Made by a program: the position numbers and the translations under genes. The notes under the pieces are model-generated. The model saw nothing but the letters and a program-made list of their open reading frames with translations, did no database searches and was not told the origin of the DNA. Below, piece after piece: positions 61,387 through 64,000 of a stretch of 64,000 bases of DNA; position 1 is the stretch's first letter, and the number at the start of each line of letters is the position of its first letter. This DNA comes from Thermodesulfobacterium thermophilum DSM 1276 (lineage in GTDB: Bacteria; Desulfobacterota; Thermodesulfobacteria; Thermodesulfobacteriales; Thermodesulfobacteriaceae): NCBI RefSeq assembly GCF_000421605.1, contig NZ_ATXI01000002.1, forward strand, positions 62,001 to 126,000, read 5' to 3'.

Positions 61387-62445
61387 ATGAAAAAACTTTA
61401 TTTTGCCATACCTACCTGGAACAGGGCTAAAAAGCTTGAAAAGTGTATAAGAGCTATTGCAACTCAGATAGTTGAACTTGGGGAACAAGATAACATCGGA
61501 ATTTTCGTTTCAGACAACTGTTCAACCGATGATACCTTTAAAGTTCTGTCTAAACTGAAAAAAGAATTCCCTTTTCTTGAATATACCCGGTTATCTAAAC
61601 ATGTGGATATGGCTACAAACGGAGCCAATGTAGTTAGGTTTTCTAACGGTGAATATGTTTGGATTTTTGGAGACGATGATATTTTACTTAAAGATGGGTT
61701 AAGGATGGTATGGCATGTTCTAAACACCAAAGAGGTAGATATCATCCATGCAGGAAATGGTTGGCTTAAACCTCATAGTTATAAAATCTACGAAGGCACT
61801 GTCCTTGAGTTTGCCAATAAGATGGGATTCAACCAATTTCTTGGGTGGATAACCTCTGTAATTCATAAAAAAGAGCTACATAACATACCTTGCAACATCC
61901 CTCCAAAATATAAAGAAAGTTTTACTAAATCTGCCTTTTCTCATGTGTTGCGATTTCTTTGTGTAGCTGCCTATTCCCCTGCGGTGGTGATAGACTTTCC
62001 TATAGCAGAACCGATGGAACCACAAACCGAAGAAGACATTAAAAGATGGGATGAAGAAAACATAGTTTGGAGATACTATCTTACTGTTGAGGGGTTGCAG
62101 GCCCTTTTTGAGATGGAAATCATAAAAGAAAAATTAAAGCCTACGTTTTTTAAATATCTCGAGTATTATCTATGGGATAGGTTTATACTCAACATGATAG
62201 CCGCAGAGCTTAAGGAAATACCGTTTCCAGAAAAAGGGTGGGATTTAATCCTTGCTATGGCAGACATGATCGATGACCCTGGACTTGCTAAAAAGATTCG
62301 TGAAACTACCATGGCGGCAAGACAGTTGTGTGAAACCAGAAGGTTTATTAAAAACCATCTCAAAGAGATTGAGGAAACCCTGACTCAACTTTATCACGAA
62401 GCTAATACCTTACTTTTTGAACCAGGATGGGGAGGTAAATCCTAA
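61387..62445 (+). CDS. Family 2 glycosyltransferase
   Basis: The N-terminal ~120 residues are a GT-A domain: YFAIPTWNRAKKLEKCIRAI near 4-23, FVSDNCSTDDTFKVLSKL near 39-56 and WIFGDDDILLKDGL near 97 (the DDD metal motif). The C-terminal half (about 180-352) is helical and unlike common GT2 tails. A GGAGTTGGT ribosome-binding site precedes the ATG. Its stop is followed immediately by the rfbF start, indicating cotranscription with CDP-sugar synthesis. Confidence 0.83.
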   Translation: MKKLYFAIPTWNRAKKLEKCIRAIATQIVELGEQDNIGIFVSDNCSTDDTFKVLSKLKKEFPFLEYTRLSKHVDMATNGANVVRFSNGEYVWIFGDDDILLKDGLRMVWHVLNTKEVDIIHAGNGWLKPHSYKIYEGTVLEFANKMGFNQFLGWITSVIHKKELHNIPCNIPPKYKESFTKSAFSHVLRFLCVAAYSPAVVIDFPIAEPMEPQTEEDIKRWDEENIVWRYYLTVEGLQALFEMEIIKEKLKPTFFKYLEYYLWDRFILNMIAAELKEIPFPEKGWDLILAMADMIDDPGLAKKIRETTMAARQLCETRRFIKNHLKEIEETLTQLYHEANTLLFEPGWGGKS

Positions 62446-63216
62446 TTGAAGGCTGTGATCCTTGCCGGAGGGTTAGGCACAAGGCTTGCCGAAGAAACCC
62501 ATCTCAAGCCCAAACCCATGGTAGAAATCGGAGGAAAACCCATCCTGTGGCACATCATGAAGATCTACTCAGCCTACGGAATAAACGACTTCATCATATG
62601 CTGCGGATACAAAGGTCATATCATAAAAGAATTCTTTGCCAACTACTTCATCCATACCTCAGACATAACGATAGACCTAAAGTCCAATCAAATGGTAATA
62701 CATAACTCTCAGGTTGAAGCCTGGACAGTTACCTTGGTTGACACAGGAGAGTTTACCCAAACAGGAGGTAGGCTTAAAAGGGTTGCCAAATATCTGGAGG
62801 GAGAAGAAATTTTCTGTTTTACCTATGGAGATGGGTTAACAGATGCAAACCTAAGGGAAGAGATAGAATTCCACAGACAGCATGGTAAACTGGCTACTGT
62901 TCTTGCTGTGCGTCCGCCTGGCAGGTTTGGGGCCTTGATACTTGAAGGTTCTACGGTTAAAGATTTCAAAGAAAAACCTGTAGGAGATGGAGGTTGGATA
63001 AACGGAGGTTTTTTTGTGCTTTCTACTAAAGTAATAAAATTGATAAAAGGAGACCATACAAAATGGGAAGAGGAACCCTTGGAGATACTTGCTCAGCTTG
63101 GGGAGCTCGTTGCCTTTAAACACGAAGGATTTTGGCATCCTATGGACACGTTAAGAGACAAAAACTACTTAGAAGAACTATGGAGAAAAGGAAAAGCCCC
63201 TTGGAAAGTATGGTAA
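62446..63216 (+). CDS. rfbF: Glucose-1-phosphate cytidylyltransferase
   Basis: RfbF makes CDP-glucose from CTP and glucose-1-phosphate, the entry to 3,6-dideoxyhexoses such as those in O-antigens. The 256 residues show the nucleotidyltransferase start [31 protein letters not shown] at 3-33, [13 protein letters not shown] near 125 and [15 protein letters not shown] near 184, as in RfbF. The start is TTG, directly after the previous stop codon, with GGAGGT upstream. The downstream dehydratase overlaps its end by 7 bases. Confidence 0.94.
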   Translation: MKAVILAGGLGTRLAEETHLKPKPMVEIGGKPILWHIMKIYSAYGINDFIICCGYKGHIIKEFFANYFIHTSDITIDLKSNQMVIHNSQVEAWTVTLVDTGEFTQTGGRLKRVAKYLEGEEIFCFTYGDGLTDANLREEIEFHRQHGKLATVLAVRPPGRFGALILEGSTVKDFKEKPVGDGGWINGGFFVLSTKVIKLIKGDHTKWEEEPLEILAQLGELVAFKHEGFWHPMDTLRDKNYLEELWRKGKAPWKVW

Positions 63217-64000
63217 AGTCTGATTTCTGGTTAGACAGGCCTGTTTTTGTAACCGGAGCTACCGGCCTTTTAGGGAGTTGGTTGGTAAAAAGACTGTTAG
63301 AACTAAAAGCTGAGGTGGTATGTTTAGTAAGAGACTGGGTACCTCAAAGTGAACTTGTGCTTTCAAAAACGATTGAAAGGGTAAAGATAGTAAGAGGGGA
63401 TGTTAGGGACCAAAAGCTTTTAGAAAGGGTTTTAGGAGAATATGAGATAGATACGGTGTTTCATCTGGCAGCCCAAACCATAGTAGGAATAGCCAACCGG
63501 AATCCTGTTTCAACCTTTGAGACAAACATTCAGGGCACCTGGTCGCTTCTTGAGGCCTGCAGGCGTTCTCCTCTGGTAAAACAAATAGTTGTTGCCTCCT
63601 CAGACAAGGCCTACGGAGAACATGAAAACCTCCCCTATACCGAAGAAACGCCCCTTCAAGGCAAACATCCCTACGATGTTAGTAAAGCCTGCGCAGACCT
63701 GATTGCTCAAACCTATGCTTATACCTATGGACTTCCTGTAGTAATAACCAGGTGTGGAAACCTTTATGGAGAAGGAGACTTAAACTGGAATAGAGTTATC
63801 CCTGGCACCATCAGGTCTATTTTAAAAGGACAGAGGCCCGTGATACGCTCTGACGGAAACTATGTACGAGACTATTTTTACGTAGAAGATGGAGTAAGTG
63901 CCTATTTAAGCCTTGCTGAAAAACTTTCTGAAAACAAAGATTTAGCAGGACAGGCTTTTAATTTCTCCAACGAAGAACCGATAAGTGTAATAAATCTTGT
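63210..64000 (+). CDS. rfbG: CDP-glucose 4,6-dehydratase-like SDR enzyme (partial, runs off window)
   Basis: The frame opens at ATG 63210 ([11 protein letters not shown]) and remains open for 263 codons to the window edge. It is an extended short-chain dehydrogenase: [18 protein letters not shown] near 12-29 (NAD site), [11 protein letters not shown] near 82, [16 protein letters not shown] near 129, and the catalytic YDVSKACAD near 156-164. SDR enzymes of this group remove water from the NDP-hexose to give the 4-keto-6-deoxy sugar. Pairing with rfbF makes CDP-glucose the likely substrate. GDP-mannose dehydratase-like alternatives are less likely in this context. Confidence 0.85.
   Translation, partial: MVKSDFWLDRPVFVTGATGLLGSWLVKRLLELKAEVVCLVRDWVPQSELVLSKTIERVKIVRGDVRDQKLLERVLGEYEIDTVFHLAAQTIVGIANRNPVSTFETNIQGTWSLLEACRRSPLVKQIVVASSDKAYGEHENLPYTEETPLQGKHPYDVSKACADLIAQTYAYTYGLPVVITRCGNLYGEGDLNWNRVIPGTIRSILKGQRPVIRSDGNYVRDYFYVEDGVSAYLSLAEKLSENKDLAGQAFNFSNEEPISVINL

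Overview
This 64 kb window is AT-rich chromosomal DNA from a Gram-negative, probably thermophilic bacterium. The gene mix suggests a Thermodesulfobacterium/Caldimicrobium-type member of the Thermodesulfobacteriota: an AhbD-like heme synthase of the alternative (siroheme) heme pathway used by sulfate reducers, QueH, an outer-membrane porin, LPS kinases and heptosyltransferases, and compact, overlapping genes rich in Lys and Glu. The taxonomic call rests on recalled family distributions and was not searched.

Layout. (1) 1-5.7 kb: a Cache-domain sensor (cut by the window edge) divergent from a PAS-AAA-Fis regulator, a NifX-like protein, MoeA and a secreted porin. (2) 5.7-14.6 kb: a long minus-strand run of housekeeping genes (B12/radical SAM protein, ArgD, MurI, DUF364, Mrp, DapB, SbcD, RlmE, MoaE, QueH), including a 31-residue membrane microprotein translationally coupled to sbcD. 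(3) 14.7-19.2 kb: two CPA2 antiporters, an FKBP isomerase, IspF. (4) 19.3-20.7 kb: an orphan CARF-nuclease-like protein of the Card1/Can2 type, with no cas gene or CRISPR array nearby. (5) 20.7-28.9 kb: a six-gene minus-strand operon for a Pga/Yai-like exopolysaccharide system (HEAT-repeat protein, processive GT2, glycoside hydrolase-like protein, NodB deacetylase, TPR/beta-barrel exporter, J-domain protein). (6) 29.1-35.9 kb: coaBC and a tight operon running Fur, FeoA, a PilZ-PyrE fusion, PstS, a phosphoesterase and AhbD. (7) 35.9-43.1 kb: a scarred, rearranged segment bounded by two inverted copies of tRNA-Lys(CTT) with its promoter; it holds a PD-(D/E)XK-like gene, decayed transposases, a frameshifted TauE transporter, and intact rpmE-prfA. 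(8) 43.1-51.4 kb: TopA lacking its zinc-ribbon end, a PIF1-like helicase with a WYL-like tail, PgsA, MtaB, and an ATP-grasp/radical SAM/DAHP-synthase trio. (9) 51.5-64 kb: a surface-glycan cluster (GT4, GT9, GT39, GT2, two WaaP-type kinases, CDP-glucose enzymes) interrupted by a soluble chemoreceptor and a SPASM radical SAM enzyme.

The most unusual points are the PilZ-orotate phosphoribosyltransferase fusion, the orphan CARF effector with a degenerate nuclease core, the split-PgaB-like polysaccharide operon with HEAT and J-domain members, and the inverted duplicated tRNA-Lys, one copy of which is decaying. All functional calls come from reading motifs and gene order by eye; no searches were run.
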